64,000 nt of DNA from Diphasiastrum complanatum. Lineage: Eukaryota; Streptophyta; Lycopodiopsida; Lycopodiales; Lycopodiaceae. The notes below the pieces were generated by a model that did no database searches, was not told the origin of the DNA, and worked only from the letters and a program-made list of their open reading frames with translations. The stretch is taken from positions 68,402,821 through 68,466,820 of the forward strand of contig CM055092.1 of assembly GCA_029204225.1 (NCBI GenBank), read 5' to 3'. The position numbers and the translations under genes are program-made. Below are positions 46,338 through 58,828 of this stretch, piece by piece (the first letter of the stretch is position 1; the number at the start of each line of letters is the position of its first letter).

Positions 46338-47530
46338 AAGTAAATCGTCGTCATCATCATCCCATGATCCCTAGTAACTACCGTACCATCATGATTGGAC
46401 GCTAAGTACAGGAAGGAGAGGGTTTACTGTTGTTTTGTGGACTTCAGGAAAGCCTTTGATTCTGTACCATGCTCCCTGCTCATTCAAAGACTTCGCGACC
46501 TTGGCTTCTCTACGGACATTGTTCTGGCAGTGATGGCTCTTTATGAGAGGGTCTTGGGATATTTCTGACATGGCAATGGCATATCTGATCACATTTGGAG
46601 CACCATTGGGGTGAAACAGAGATGTTCCCTTTCACCGATTCTTTTTGGATTGTACATTGACGAGTTAGAGCGAGTCATCTCACAGTGTGGTGGAGCTGGT
46701 TGTAAATTTGGCACCATTTTAATTGCTATTCTCCTCTATGCAGACGATGTGGTAGTAGTATCCCCGACCAGGTAGGGACTACAGAGGCACTTGGATTGCT
46801 TACATATATTTTGTACCATATGGGAATTGGGGGTGAACATTGCGAAGACCAAGGTTATGGTCTTCAACACTTCTCGAGCTTTCATGCAGCGCCAGCCTAG
46901 ATGGATAGGAGAGGTAGTTTCTTCTTATACTTATTTGGGAATACTATTTTCTGGTCCTACCTTCAGCATGCGACAGGCAGCCACCACCCAACTTGGGAAG
47001 GGGCATTCCTCCCTCGTTGTGGCTTGAGCGGTTCTGTTTCAGAAAGTTCATCTGAGATGCTCACAACAAGTGTAGACATTTTGATTAGACGCTTCTTATA
47101 TTGGACATATCTCGATCGTACTTGGAGACGACAACCCGCCTATTATGAGACTCATTTTATTGAGCTTGACATAGTAGGGTTCCCAGTTTTGTCAAACTAT
47201 TTGGACTCAAGATTATCACACAGTCTCAGATTTACCTTGGGACAACTCTGCGTGTCGTCACATCTATTGGGTATTGAGACTGGGAGATTCCAGGGTACCC
47301 CGAGAGAGGCACAGATTTGCCAGTTATGCTCCTTGGATGAGGTGGAGTCAGAGGAGCACTTTATCTTTAGGTGCCCGGTGTATTATGAGATCAGAGGGAG
47401 ATACCACTGTTTGTTTCGTGACACGTCTGTCACCCTACGATCCCTCCTAGCTTATGAGGACTCCCGATGCACTGCACTCATGATACGAGAGATGTCCATA
47501 CTGCGACATGACTTGTGTCAGACAGCCTAG
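46338..47530 (+). mobile_element. LINE reverse transcriptase, 3' half
   Basis: Blocks in order: PMIPSNYRTIMIG (RT start), then FVDFRKAFDSVPCSLLIQRL (RT motif A), IGVKQRCSLSPILFGLYIDE (motif B), LLYADDVVVVSP (catalytic YADD, about 46731-46760), WELGVNIAKTKVMVF, and the zinc-binding tail CQLCSLDEVESEEHFIFRC. About 80 residues between NYRTI and FVDFRK are missing, and several stops and shifts occur. The tail ends in a normal stop at 47528. The 5' half lies just downstream on the opposite strand. Confidence 0.88.
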
Positions 47531-47590
47531 CAGTGTCATTTTTCTCAGCCTCAGATCACTTCTTTCTTCTCCAGGAGGAGAGAACGAGAC

Positions 47591-48507
47591 CTAGTATGTG
47601 TTTTTATGAATAGGATGGATGATGTTGGTGCACCAAGATGGAGGGAAGCCAAAGACAATGGCAGAATTGAGGAGAGTGGCTAGTGTGGGAGCAAGGAGGT
47701 TAGAAGCATGCCTTAGGAGTTCAGATTCAAGGTCGTCAATATCTCTTGCCTTACGAGACTTCATTCTCTTGATGGCCGCAAGTACCATGTCAGAGGTGAA
47801 GAAGGTGAAATCAGGGGGCGCAACGGGAGATAGAGATGAGTGCGTCAGTGGGTGTGGTATATAGGTTGGTAGCGTATTCGGTCCATATGCGGAGGTCATC
47901 CAGGAGGGCTGGTGGAGCACGAGGGATAAACTCACGCCAGAAGGCGCCTGAGGAGGAACTGAAGAGAAGGTCAACAAGGTGCTTTCCTTCTGAGTCATCA
48001 TAGGCATGCTTTTTTCGGCGGAGTGTGCACTGGCAGGAGCGTCGGACGGAACGGAGAAGGTGAAGATCATGAGTACGGGCATGGGTGACAAAATGATGAA
48101 GAGAGCGACACTCGGCATCATACCATGGGGGGTGTAGGGGATGTAGCGATGAGGAACGTGTGTGTTTGCCCTTATGGGGCTTAGACGGAAAGGCTAGGGA
48201 AGCCGCGGCATGAAGAGAGGTGCTAAGGAAAGCACCTTGAGTCTCGACTATACTATCGTGTAGAAAGGAATGGAGTAGGGAGGCTAGAAACTCCTGGTAG
48301 ACTGGCGCATATAGGGAGCTGAATGTATACCTGGGTGCACAGGGGAGCACGGGATGTGAGGGTGATTGGGGAGGTGGGAGGAGGCCGATAGCGAAGGAGA
48401 GAAAAAAATGACCAGAGAGAGTGGTGGGAGATATACGAAATCAGAGATGAAAGGTATGGAGGATGGTGATCCCATGAGATAATCCAAAACATTATGTCCA
48501 CCACCAA
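47591..48507 (-). mobile_element. LINE 5' half, inverted relative to the 3' half
   Basis: Down the minus strand: end of an apurinic-type endonuclease (NVLDYLMGSPSSIPFISDFV, 48487-48284, with the SDH motif lost in a frame change), a linker (PPWYDAECRSLHHF, 48350-47811), and the RT fingers (IKRMKSRKARDIDDLESELL, then NSAIVFGFPPSWCTNIIHPI and HK, 47900-47591). This ends where the plus-strand block 46338-47530 would continue with NYRTI. The two halves, presumably of one element, lie in inverted orientation about 60 bp apart. The outer end at 48507 abuts the hAT end. Confidence 0.82.
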
Positions 48508-48513
48508 GGTTGC

Positions 48514-48605
48514 ATCGAATCGCGATTCGAACCGCCTTTTACGGTTTGAACCATCGAATCGTTCGAACCCGGTTCGGACCGTTCGAATTGTTCGAACCGT
48601 CTGGC
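48514..48605 (+). mobile_element. Probable 5' terminal region of a hAT transposon
   Basis: CAAGGTTGCATCGAATCGCG fits the C-A-x-G-G-T-T-G style of hAT terminal repeats, and the next 80 bases are packed with TTCGAAC and CGATTCG palindromic motifs (near 48527, 48562, 48581 and 48591), like the subterminal binding sites of hAT elements. It starts exactly where LINE homology stops. The matching 3' terminal repeat was not found, so the boundary is inferred. Confidence 0.5.
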
Positions 48606-48639
48606 CCTAAAACGATTCCATCGGGAGATTCTATTCGTG

Positions 48640-48768
<129 letters not shown>

Positions 48769-48816
48769 GTGCACTCAGGATTCAGCACTCTATGTGCACT
48801 GTGCATTTGCCATTCA

Positions 48817-49165
48817 GATTGTGTGTGTGTGTGCTCAGTGCTATGTGTGAGAGAGAGAGAGAAAAAAAATGGTGTGATTTTGTGTGTGTGTGTGTGTGTG
48901 TGTGAGTGATTGTGTGATATTGTGTGTGTGTGTGTCCATTGTCCTTTGATGTGTACAGTGTGTGTGAGTGAATCAATGAGTGTGTTTGAGAGAGAGAGTG
49001 TGTGTGTGTGTGATATTATGATATTGTGTGTGTGTGTGTGTGGGTGTGTGGGTGTGTGTGACATGTGTGCATTGTGTGTGTGTGTGTGTGAGTGAGTTTT
49101 GAGATGTGTGCACACTGCATTATGAGTTTGTGTGAGGCTTGAGCACATGATTGTGTGTGTGTGTG
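48817..49165 (+). repeat. (TG)n-rich compound microsatellite, about 350 bp
   Basis: Runs of TGTGTG broken by GAGA and short unique words. The long His/Thr-Ser frames on the other strand are artefacts. (TG)n can adopt Z-DNA. Confidence 0.95.
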
Positions 49166-49318
49166 TGGGCAGTGGGCATTCTGAGATGGGTGTGGGACCT
49201 GGGTAGCTACTTAGTTAGAAGTTAGAAGTTAGGAGTTAGTGACTAGTCTGAATTAGTAGTTACTAGATAGTAGAGTCTAGTTAGAACTTAGAACTTAGAG
49301 AGATCTATAGACTGTCAC

Positions 49319-49353
<35 letters not shown>
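49319..49353 (+). repeat. (GA)n tract directly before the hAT start codon
   Basis: GA dinucleotides of about 35 bp ending 7 bases before ATG at 49361; probably 5' UTR. Confidence 0.97.
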
Positions 49354-49355
<2 letters not shown>

Positions 49356-49360
49356 CCACC

Positions 49361-52300
49361 ATGCCGAGGGATAGGGATCCCTTGTGGGATCACGTCACCA
49401 TCGCTGCGGCCTATGGCACATCGGGCACGAAGAGATGGACTTGTAGATACTGTCACCAGTCTTACACTGGAGGGCCCATACGCATCAGGGCACATTTGTT
49501 ACGTTTGAGGGGGTATGAGATTGCCCCTTGCATGCATGCTCCTGACATGCTACTCACTCTTGTCGCATCGGAGGAGGTTGGCCCTTCAAGGATGGGGCCC
49601 AGACCGAGAGGTAAACATTCAACTCTAAGACTCTTACACTTCAAAGTTCAAACATTGATCAAGTTTTAACTTTTAACTTTTAGCTCACATGATACATCAA
49701 GTTTGAAGTTTCAATTTCATTGATCATCTAATTTCTAAATTGTATTGTAATTTCAAATTTGTCTTTTTTGGCAGATCAAGATGCAGTCATGGCGACACAA
49801 CCAAAGGCCACCACATCACGCCCCCCAGTTGCCATCCGTTCACCCCTCGCTTCCCATGGCCCAAAGGACAGAGCTGCAGATGAGGCAGGGCCTAGTACCC
49901 GGCCTGACCCGCCTTCTGGTGCAAGGTCTTTGACACCACCTCCAGCCATGACCATACCGACACCACATCATCCACCTGAGAGAGGGAGAGGTAGACGGGG
50001 CCACACTACACAGATGGGGGGTAGGGAGTGCTATGTGTCCAGCTTCGCTCCCAGAGCCATGGCAGAGGCAAAGGTTGTTGTTCAACAGTTGTTCTACACC
50101 TGTGATCTGCCATTTCATTTGGCTAGGACCCCGGCATGGAGGAGGGCGATGAGTGCGGTGAGTGCGATTGGGCAGGTGTGGCAGGGCTTGCGAGCACCTG
50201 AGGATGAAGGGGCTTCTTGATGAGCGGGCTTCCGTTGACCAGAAGCTAGAGCCTCTTAGGAAGGCATCGGCCCAGTACGTACTACTTGCTTTTAACTTTA
50301 TCTACTCTAAACTTTAAAGACTTTATGATGATTGTTAAAACTTAAATTGCAGGCGTTAATTGTAAATTACTTGTTAATTGCAATTTGCAGGTTGCAGCTA
50401 GCTATTTATGTTTAATCATGAATATTCAAATGATCATTTATCATTGGAATTTGCCATGAAATTTGAATTACAATTTACAATTTAAGATCTATCCTGATTT
50501 CTCTCGGATGACGGATCTATCATGAATCATGATTCATCTTGTTTTGTCACCTGTAAGTGAGTCGTGAGACGTGACCACGGTCCACTAACTTGTCACTTGT
50601 CACCTGTGAACTTTCAACTAGGTATGGTTGCACCATCATATCTGATGGTTGGAGCGATACGAGGAGGCGCCACATATTGAATATCCTGGTGTCTTCGTGC
50701 ATGGGGACGATGTTTCTCAGATCCATCGACACCTCTGGGGAGGCAGTCACGAGCGAGTACATGTTTTCACATATTCGAGCTGCCATTGAGGAGGTCGGAC
50801 CACAACACGTTGTACAGGTATATATATTATACTTATTACAATTTACGGTTTACCTATAATGTTAAAACTTAAATGGTATTAGGTTACAGGTAATTACTAA
50901 TTTGTAAATGTCAAAGTCGAATGTTCATTGTTCAATGACGATTTCAAATTAATTAACAGTGGATTATGGTTCACTAAAGTCTAAGCAGTTGCCACTAAGC
51001 ACTTGAGTCTTGAATTTGAAATTCCAAACTCATGCACATTGCACATTGCATTGTATGGTTATGCAGGTGGTCACAGATAATGCGTCAAACTGCGTCTCCA
51101 TGGGTAGGCTCGTTTATGAGACCTACCCCCACATCTTTTGGACACCTTGTGTTCCACACTGCTTGGACTTGTTGGTTGAGGATGTGGCCAAGATTCCATG
51201 GATTGCAGAGGTGGTGCGTACTGCATGATTCTTGGTGAGATTTGTCACCAAGAAGCCTAGGGTCCTAGCCATGTTCAGGAGACAGTTCACTTTGGATGTC
51301 TTGAGACCTGCCCCCACCAGGTATGCAAGAGGCAACTCAAATTTGATTGTTGAATGCGCTTCTGTAGACTGTTGGAACTTGGTAAGTATTAACTATTTAC
51401 TGTTTAGTTAGTAGTGGTAAATATTTCATGCAATGATGCACATTGCATGTGCCATGTATTGTCTTGACTCTTGACTCTTGTCAGAAGTTAGAACTTAGAA
51501 TTTGTCACTTGTGCAATGTGCCCTATCATCTATGTAGGTTTGCATTTATGTTCCTGGTCCTGGAACGACTGCTGAAAGTTCATCAGGGCCTGAGGCAGAT
51601 GGTTGTTGTTGTTGTTGACTGGGCGCAGTGGGGGCCGTCACAGGAGCCCAAGAGTAAGAGATTCAAGCGGACCATTATGCATTCACCATTTTGGGATGAG
51701 GCTCGATCCATTATGGTGGGCCTACAGCCCATCTACACTGTCCTACGCCTTACAGATCGAGAGGGCTGCACATTGGGCCTCTTGTATGAGTTCATGGACA
51801 GGCTGGGCGAGCAGTTGAGGCTTTGCACGACCATTAGCCCAGAGAGGTATTACGTATATCAAGAATCAAGATTCAAATTTCAAATGTAGTATGTAGACAA
51901 TAGTATGCAGTATGTAGTGTGTACTATGATGATTGATCTATCATGTACATTGTACTATATTGTATAATCATTACTGTGTCTTGACTCTTGAATCTTAATT
52001 CTTGCAGGCTTACGGAGGTCCGGCTCCTTTGGTTGAGCAGGTGGGAGTGGTTTCATAGGCCCCTGCATGCCATGGCCCACATACTCCATCCACTTTGGAA
52101 GAATGAGGAGCAGTTCACAGATAGGGAGCTCAGGGATGGCTGGAATGCCTATATCTCCTGAGTTTATCCTGATGTACGCGAGCAGGATAACCTGCTGGAT
52201 GAGCTTCAGATTTTCAGGCAGGAGACCTTGGAGTTCGCCACTGGCCTGGCGCTTTTGAGAGAGGGCAATAAACTGACCATGTGGCATGGTCCATTACTGT

Positions 52301-53374
52301 TTAAACTTGTTACTTCACATTCAGTTAGTCAATCATATTGTAACTTGTTGGAACTTGGAACTTGGTTGCATCTTGCAAGTTGCTAGTAGTAAGTACTAAC
52401 TGCCCCTTGAACTGTGATTCAGGCCAGCTATGTCCCGTGTCATGGTGGTCGAAGTTTGGGATTGATGTCCCCAAATTGTGTCGCCTTGCCATCAAGATTC
52501 TCTCACAGGACTGCACTGCGGTCGCTTGTGAGAGGAACTGGAGTGTCCATTCCATGATTCACACGAAGAAGAGGAATCAACTATCATCAGCGCAGTTGGA
52601 GAGGTTGGTGTACGTACACGCCAACCTGAGACATTTGGGTAGACTCCAGACCACCGCAGAGCCTATCCAGGTAACTTGTACACCATAAATTATAATTTCT
52701 GAATTCTAACATGTGATCCATCATCCCAGGTGGCAGGACCCAGTTGGCAATTAGTAGATACATGATAGTAGATACTAGACTGTACTATGTAGCTAGATTT
52801 TAACTTTTGTCGAGACTCGGCCCTCCAAATTTTGTTAAATTGTCTTGATGTCAATGTGCATTATGACATGTGCGTAGGTAAATCCCGATCTGATCGATGT
52901 GGCAAAGGTTCCAGAGTTGCCACCGAGAGACCAGTCAGAGGAGGACGTGTACAAATTCCTCCATGAGGAGGCCCTACAGAGTGCAGGTGAGAAATTAGGA
53001 TTGTCTAAGTAGTAAGGTGACAGGTCTTGAATTAAATTTTCAAAGTTTGAAGTTACTAATTATCGTAAATTGTAATTTACTAATTTGCAGGCAATAACAT
53101 GTTTGTCCCTCTTTGTGTGCATTGTGCAGGGCCTGTCACTCGAGCAGAGCGTAGGAGGAGGGCAGGAGAGGCTAGCAGCTCCCGTGCTCATAGCCCCGAG
53201 GATGAGTCTGAGTCTAAGTCTGAGGCATTGTCAGGGTCAAAGTCCTCAGAGGAAGAGTATGAGGATGAGGAGTCCAAGGAGGGCAGAGATGAGGATGAGG
53301 GGCATCATACCTCTGGCTCTGTTGAGGATTTCGCAGCTGAGCCTACCACTCGAGAGGAATTCCGACATCTGTAA
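49361..53374 (+). pseudogene. hAT-family transposase, nine exons, two in-frame stops
   Basis: BED zinc finger in exon 1 (DPLWDHVTIA, then CRYCHQSYTGGPIRIRAHLL; 49361-49610); Pro-rich linker (49775 to about 50278); DUF659-type core (CTIISDGWSDTRRRHILNIL, 50622-50817; VVTDNASNCVSMGRLVYETY and CVPHCLDLLVEDV, 51067-51320); helical exons 51538-51846 and 52008 to about 52270; hAT dimerisation region (WWSKFGIDVPKLCRLAIKIL, then CERNWSVHSMIHTKKRN, 52423-52670); 52878-52986; and an acidic Ser/Glu tail (53130-53374). Introns have GT/AG ends and phases that keep the frame at most joins. TGA at 51226-51228 and 52159-52161 and a slip near 50190 disable it. The transposase would cut and paste its own element. 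The closest known type is plant BED-DUF659-hAT proteins, which also include domesticated host genes; the stops argue against domestication. Confidence 0.88.
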
Positions 53375-53424
53375 ATCCAGAATGATCCAAAAAATTGTCC
53401 ACGCCCATCCGACGTCCATCGTGG

Positions 53425-53605
53425 GAGATGAAGCTAGAGTGTGCGAAGACCAGCTATGAACTTGAAGATTCTGTGTCAAGCCTTTTGAAAAATGGTGTTG
53501 ATTTTACCTATGCAAGAGAACTCTTCACTAAGGACACTGCCTTTAGCAAGGTTGAAAAGAAGGTTCTACATAAAGCCTCCCTTCGTAATAGGAACGTCTA
53601 AGGAA
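53425..53605 (+). repeat. Duplicated segment, copy 1
   Basis: Closely matches 55550-55715 except for a 23-bp stretch (ACTTGAAGATTCTGTGTCA) absent there. An open frame spans it (LLKNGVDFTYARELFTKDTA and HKASLRNRN), suggesting an old coding exon of unknown family. Confidence 0.7.
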
Positions 53606-53895
53606 CGCCTCCTTTCATAATTCATCTAATTCCAATTTTCTGACCAAAGTCGCCTTAAGTTCATGAGGGTGTTGTCTAGACTCTAAGGAACGTTGTCTCT
53701 CATATCATCTGGTCCTAAACCCTAAAGCATTGAACGTATTATTTTGTGTCAAATTTTGTTTGCAGGTCCAGGAAATCTAATGCTTCTTTGTGACGGAGCT
53801 GGTGCATTTGTGCATTTCATACGTATTGTGTAAACTCTCCTCTTCCAGTCATCCTCGAGCGTGTATGCTTCTAAAATTTGCATGTGACAATGTTG

Positions 53896-53898
<3 letters not shown>
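53606..53898. other. No gene seen
   Basis: Spacer between the duplicated segment and the GA tract. Confidence 0.4.

Positions 53899-53947
<49 letters not shown>
53899..53947 (+). repeat. (GA)n microsatellite, about 49 bp
   Basis: Perfect GA tract. Confidence 0.98.
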
Positions 53948-53949
<2 letters not shown>

Positions 53950-54541
53950 CATAAAAGGTACAAGTCGTTTGCTCTTTGACCGATGATTTATGTTTTATCT
54001 CAGTTATGGGATATTGGAGCGAGCGGGAAGGGGCCTGTATTTTTTTTTTAATTAAAAATACTAAATATAACCCCATACTATATTCTCCAACCTTTTGCAT
54101 TTAATAAAATAAATATTTTTTAAAGGTTATAAATACATAACACCAATTAAGAAGAATAATATCGCGAACAGCTCAAGGCAAAAAAGTTTAAGGGCATGAC
54201 TTCCTTTCACAGTGAAGAGAGCGCAAGCAAATGATTTAATGGCCAATAGATGTTAAGATCCACAACCATAACCATAACAACAACAATGCCTCAACACTAC
54301 TACTGACAAGGTAACGAAGAAAAAGGAGAACCCGCAAGTCTCAAGAGGAAAAGCAAGAGCAGAACACAAAAAGACAACAAGAGTGGAACACAAAAACAGC
54401 AAGATCGCGAGTGTATTTACTCATTGTGTGATAGGCATTGCACGATACAATCTGCAGATTCAATATCAAAGTAGCACTTGTGCTACATACATTTAAACTA
54501 TGTATATTGGGTTTGTTTGGAGCATTAGCTGAAAATTGTTC
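53948..54541. other. No gene seen; includes part of a second duplication
   Basis: 53968-54045 (TTTGCTCTTT..TCTCAGTTATGGG..GGAAGGGGCCTGTATTTTT) reappears in pieces at 56245-56465, extending the segmental similarity of the 53.4 and 55.5 kb regions. Confidence 0.5.
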
Positions 54542-54924
54542 GACGTTAAACAAGGCTTCAGGGACACTTCGTCGGTCGGGACCTGAAAACATTTGAAATT
54601 GACCAAAATGGTCCAAGAATGCAGTCCACAAGTTCTTAACCTGATACAGACCTAACGGATCCAGCCTTGCTCCATTCGGGTATCGTTTGGTCAAAATGGC
54701 CCTTCAATGGGAGAGAAACACAATTAGGTCACGCAAAATGGGCTAGTTTTGCAGCTTTCCGTCCGATGGCCCAGTTTCTCCAAACGGGATCCATTTCAGG
54801 TGCCGTCTGTTTCGGCTAGTGGACAACCTCAATAGGAACTTGTGGGAATAGACAGGACGAGGAACGAACCAACGGTCAGCCCAGAACGTCCGTCCAAAGT
54901 TTGACGTTAAACAAGGCTTCAGGG
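54542..54924. repeat. Direct repeats of 22 bp, 361 bp apart
   Basis: GACGTTAAACAAGGCTTCAGGG occurs at 54542-54563 and 54903-54924. The segment between may be an insertion flanked by a duplicated sequence or a tandem duplication remnant. Confidence 0.75.
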
Positions 54925-55329
54925 TCAGCATCCATCTCGAAAGAGAGTCCGGAAACCATTGGCCTTAGCATTTGCGATAATTTTCTTTCTCTCAGTCCAT
55001 TGAATGGGCTTCAAGTCTTCATCCATAAAAATCGTAGACCCCTTCAAGCAGCCTCTTTTACGCAAAACCTTTTGACAAAGCAAAGCATCCTTGAATCGCA
55101 GAAACACTATGGTGGGTTGGAGCTTACCCACCCAAGCAGCAGATATGACATCCTCTTTGAGACCAAAGGTGGAATGAATGAAAGCATTTGCCTCAGCCAC
55201 GAGATCCTTACCCGCAAAAGAAGCTCCCCTAACCCTGACATTGAGGGCTTTGAGATCTCGTTTTTTATGTTCTTGAAGGTTAAAGAGGGAGATGTAGCGA
55301 GGGATAGGAGGGCGCCACCATAGCTGCAA
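54925..55329 (-). mobile_element. LINE ORF1-like fragment
   Basis: Uninterrupted minus frame of 134 codons: DLKALNVRVRGASFAGKDLV, IHSTFGLKEDVISAAWVGKL, then PTIVFLRFKDALLCQKVLRK, GCLKGSTIFMDEDL and RKKIIANAKANGFRT. The order (hydrophobic strand, TIVFLRFKD.L.C.KVL.KR, GT.IF..EDL, R.K....K..G) fits the RNA-binding domain of plant LINE ORF1 proteins. No start context or ORF2 nearby. An equally long plus-strand frame over the same bases is a shadow. Confidence 0.55.
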
Positions 55330-55353
55330 TGGAGAGGGAGGGCGCCCTCCATA

Positions 55354-55481
<128 letters not shown>

Positions 55482-55549
55482 TAAACCGTCACAGTTTTGT
55501 TTGTGTTGAAAGTGCTACGCTTTGGAGGTTTTCCTGTAGAAGAAGAACT

Positions 55550-55715
55550 GGGAGATGAAGCTAGAGTGTGCAAAGACCAGCTATGAAGCCTTTTGAAAAA
55601 TGGTGTTGATTGGGCCTATGCAAGAGAACTCTTCACTAAGGACATTGCCTTTGGTAAGGTTGCAAAGAAGGTTCAGCATAGAGCCTCCTTTCGTAATAGG
55701 AACGCCTCATTTCAT
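55550..55715 (+). repeat. Duplicated segment, copy 2
   Basis: Counterpart of 53425-53605, starting GGGAGATGAAGCTAGAGTG. It lacks 23 bp and has about ten substitutions (TTTACC versus GGGCC). The open frame LLKNGVDWAYARELFTKDIA is still recognisable, now read from another upstream frame. Confidence 0.7.
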
Positions 55716-56490
55716 CAATGTAGTGAGCATTCATTTCTCCCAGAAACTTGTGGTCTTGAGAACTTGTCACTCTTCTAGTGAGCATTCACTTCTCCCAAAA
55801 ATCTTATGGTCTTGAGCTTGATCCTGCCTGCAATTTACGTAGTTGTGCCAAAGATAAGAGCCCGACTTCACACCTAGAAACCAACACATTAGCAGGTTAT
55901 GTTAGACAACATGAGAATATCCTGAGGCCCATAGGAAAGATGGCGATATAATTCTAATCCGAGAAAATGCATAACAAAGCTTTGTAGCATAGGGTCTGAA
56001 ATCGCTGCTGGAAATACGAACAGAGCAGCATTTCAGGTAATATAACCATGCCTCAAGAAGGTATTGGCATTCACTTAGAGATGGATATGAACACAAGCAA
56101 ATATTTGCCAAGACTATGCAGTAGCATAAATCGAAAAAGTCGATCTCATCACACTTAAGATCTTCGTTGCTGAATGGTAACCACATCCAACCCTGAAGAC
56201 GAACTTTCCTATGGCACCAATGTCGTTTATTGTCAAATTACAAATTGTTTGCTCTTTCAAGCTCGTTTGGTGGTATCTCAGTTATGGGAGGCATAGGCAG
56301 TGGGTAGGTTTTTTGCAAATATTTTTGATACCTTTTTCCATTTTTTTTCAACTGCGGGGCTGGTATGTGCCAAATACCCCCCTAATAATTAATTCCAAGC
56401 GGGGGGAGGAAAATAATTTTTAATCATCTTTGGGCATGTGGGAGTGAGCAGGAAGGGGCCTGTATTTTTATTTTTATTTTTTGAAAAAAA
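55716..56490. other. No gene seen; partial similarity to 53.9-54.05 kb
   Basis: 56245-56300 and 56437-56470 match parts of 53968-54045. A 94-codon minus frame (56186-55902) is not recognised. Confidence 0.4.
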
Positions 56491-58608
56491 ATTTGCCTTC
56501 GCACGTTCATGCCCAGGGTCCGCTTCCTTAGCATTGTCCATAGTTGTATTGTATGCTTTGAATTGGCTTTAATGACTAAACCGAGTGATGCAATTACGTA
56601 CTAATATCTTACATTCCTAATTCAACATTTTAGGATTTTGCCAAAATATAACTTTATTGCGTGTTACATGTCTTATGCCACCACAATGTTCAAACCCACT
56701 TTGGTGTGAATAGATTTGTGATGAAGATAAGGAGAATGTGGGCAACTATACACATAACTAACCTAATTACGCATAACTACGTAGGTTTAGCAAGCCCCTA
56801 TGCAAAAATTCACCTAATAAATAGTGTATTTCAATGTGCAAACACACTATTGCTTAAAATTATGGTACTTTCTAGTTGTACCAATTGTGACTTACATTTA
56901 TGTTTGGACATTGACATAACACAATAATAAGCAAACCCTAAAGTATAAACGTAATGACATCAATTTTTGCAATAAACAAAGAGGCAACATAATGAAGTAT
57001 GTATTAATTAAATCAATAACCACACATTTGTATTATTGATTAGATTCAGAAATAGGCTTTGTAAAATCTAGTAGTTACCATATATGGTTGGTGGACACGG
57101 GCCTAGCTCACATGTAATTAGGCATGACACTAATTAACCATGTGCAACTAGTAAAACGACTTTCAAATGTTGTCACAACATCTTGTAATCAGTTCTGTAA
57201 TGCATATGCACATATCTATCACTCTTTAGCATGGGTAAGGCAAAACTGGCCAATATGGCAAATGCCCTGACACCTTAAACTTTTGCTTTATCATGTTGTA
57301 TTAAGCTCATTAGGGCTACAATAACACACTATTTTGAATCGTTTTCCTACTTTCTCGTAAGCCTCTCTTGAAAGGGATAACAATATGACTCATGTCTTCC
57401 TCACCTCCCCAAAAGAGAAAGATTGACAACCTTAATCCACCTCCTCAAAGTCCACACCTACGAATAGACATAATGCAAAGAGTAATTTTCATTTGGCTTA
57501 CCACATGCCAAATCCATGACATAGATTTGTTGTGATTTCATCAAGAAGCATGCAATGTTTTTGACGATGCAATTATTTGCATTAAAAAGACTCTATAAGG
57601 AGACACTCAACCAGTTAGCTATGTTGCCCTAGAGTAGTAGGTGCCTTCATGGAAAGTATTGAAAGAAATTAATTCAATTGCACTACATGATGTATGATAA
57701 ATTTGTGTTTATGCTTTATTATGTGCAAGTTTACCAAAACTAGGTGCTTTATCTTCTTCTTTTTGTCTTGTATGAGAGCTTTATCTATATACGAGTTACA
57801 AGATTCCTCAATTGTTTTCAGAGAATTATCTATCTGATTCCATGACCGTCATTGTTGTCACTTTGGGCTTTTAGTTGTTGGAAATCAGTACAATCCCAAA
57901 CAAACACTCCATACATTCAAAAATTTGAATGTTGTCTGATAATATTTGAACATCAAAAATTTCTAACAAGTCTTAGAAAATCTAACATTGCTCAACATTT
58001 ATCGACTTTGGCACCATGTCACTCTGACTCCCATCGAACTTTGTACAAAGACAAAAAGAAAATCGTGAGTTTTGGGTTCACAAAATTCAATAACCATAAT
58101 TGGGATGTTTAGCATTGATCTACAAGAATCTTAGATTAGTTATATGTTGTACAAAGCATAGACATTTTGTTAGACAACAGTATCAGGATAATTATTGATC
58201 ATCATTCAATAGGAACCATGCACAGACTATCAAACAATGTGATAGGTTCAATTTTTTAATGTAGAAAACAAGCGATAAGTAGGCAAGCGAGATAGAATAC
58301 ACATAGGGAGGAGAGAATATAATGAGCTTCTAAATGCTCACAAAATGATACTATAGCAAAGAACGATTTACATCTTTGTCAAAAAATACAATATGTATGT
58401 TATATATGCACTACATCTTAGTCATTCTCATTGTGTGCATACTTTGAAGTTTGTGTCTTAAGATCCATGATAAATATTGCAGATAAATGGGAAGACAAAA
58501 ACAATTATTGCTTGCCAAGTTTTGAAGAACATGACTATCTGAAAGGCATGAAAACTAGCACAACTGCCAGCAAATGATGGGCAAGGTCAAATACAGTTGA
58601 AGTTCATA
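56491..58608. other. AT-rich spacer, no gene seen
   Basis: About 2 kb with only short, unconvincing frames. Confidence 0.5.
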
Positions 58609-58828
58609 TCAATTCTTGCCAACAAACAGTTTCTTTAGACTCCATCCTCCAGATTTTTCCTCTTCAAGGAAAGCAGCTTCTCCCTTAATCACCAAAGAAT
58701 CATCTTCGGGTTTCTTAGAACTATTGTTGTCACCTTGAAAAGCAATCTTGTTCTTCTTGGATTTAGCTCCCATACCAAGGATGGCCTGACCTGTGCAATC
58801 ATCCAATCCTCCTTCACCCTTTGGACCT
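58609..58828 (-). CDS. Possible last exon of an unrecognised gene
   Basis: On the minus strand, an acceptor-like GATGCAG (58835-58829) is followed by an open frame PKGEGGLDDCTGQAILGMG, then KSKKNKIAF and SGGWSLKKLFVGKN with a normal stop at 58609. The hydrophilic, Lys/Glu/Ser-rich start and compact aromatic-basic end look like a real protein C-terminus. Just upstream (58960-58900) CTAGGGTTTC, a telo-box-like element common near plant transcription starts, appears on the same strand. No other exons could be joined; family unknown. Confidence 0.35.

Noticed and set aside
54901-55323. 140-codon plus-strand frame
   Set aside because: Mirror of the minus-strand LINE ORF1-like frame, which has the recognisable motif order.
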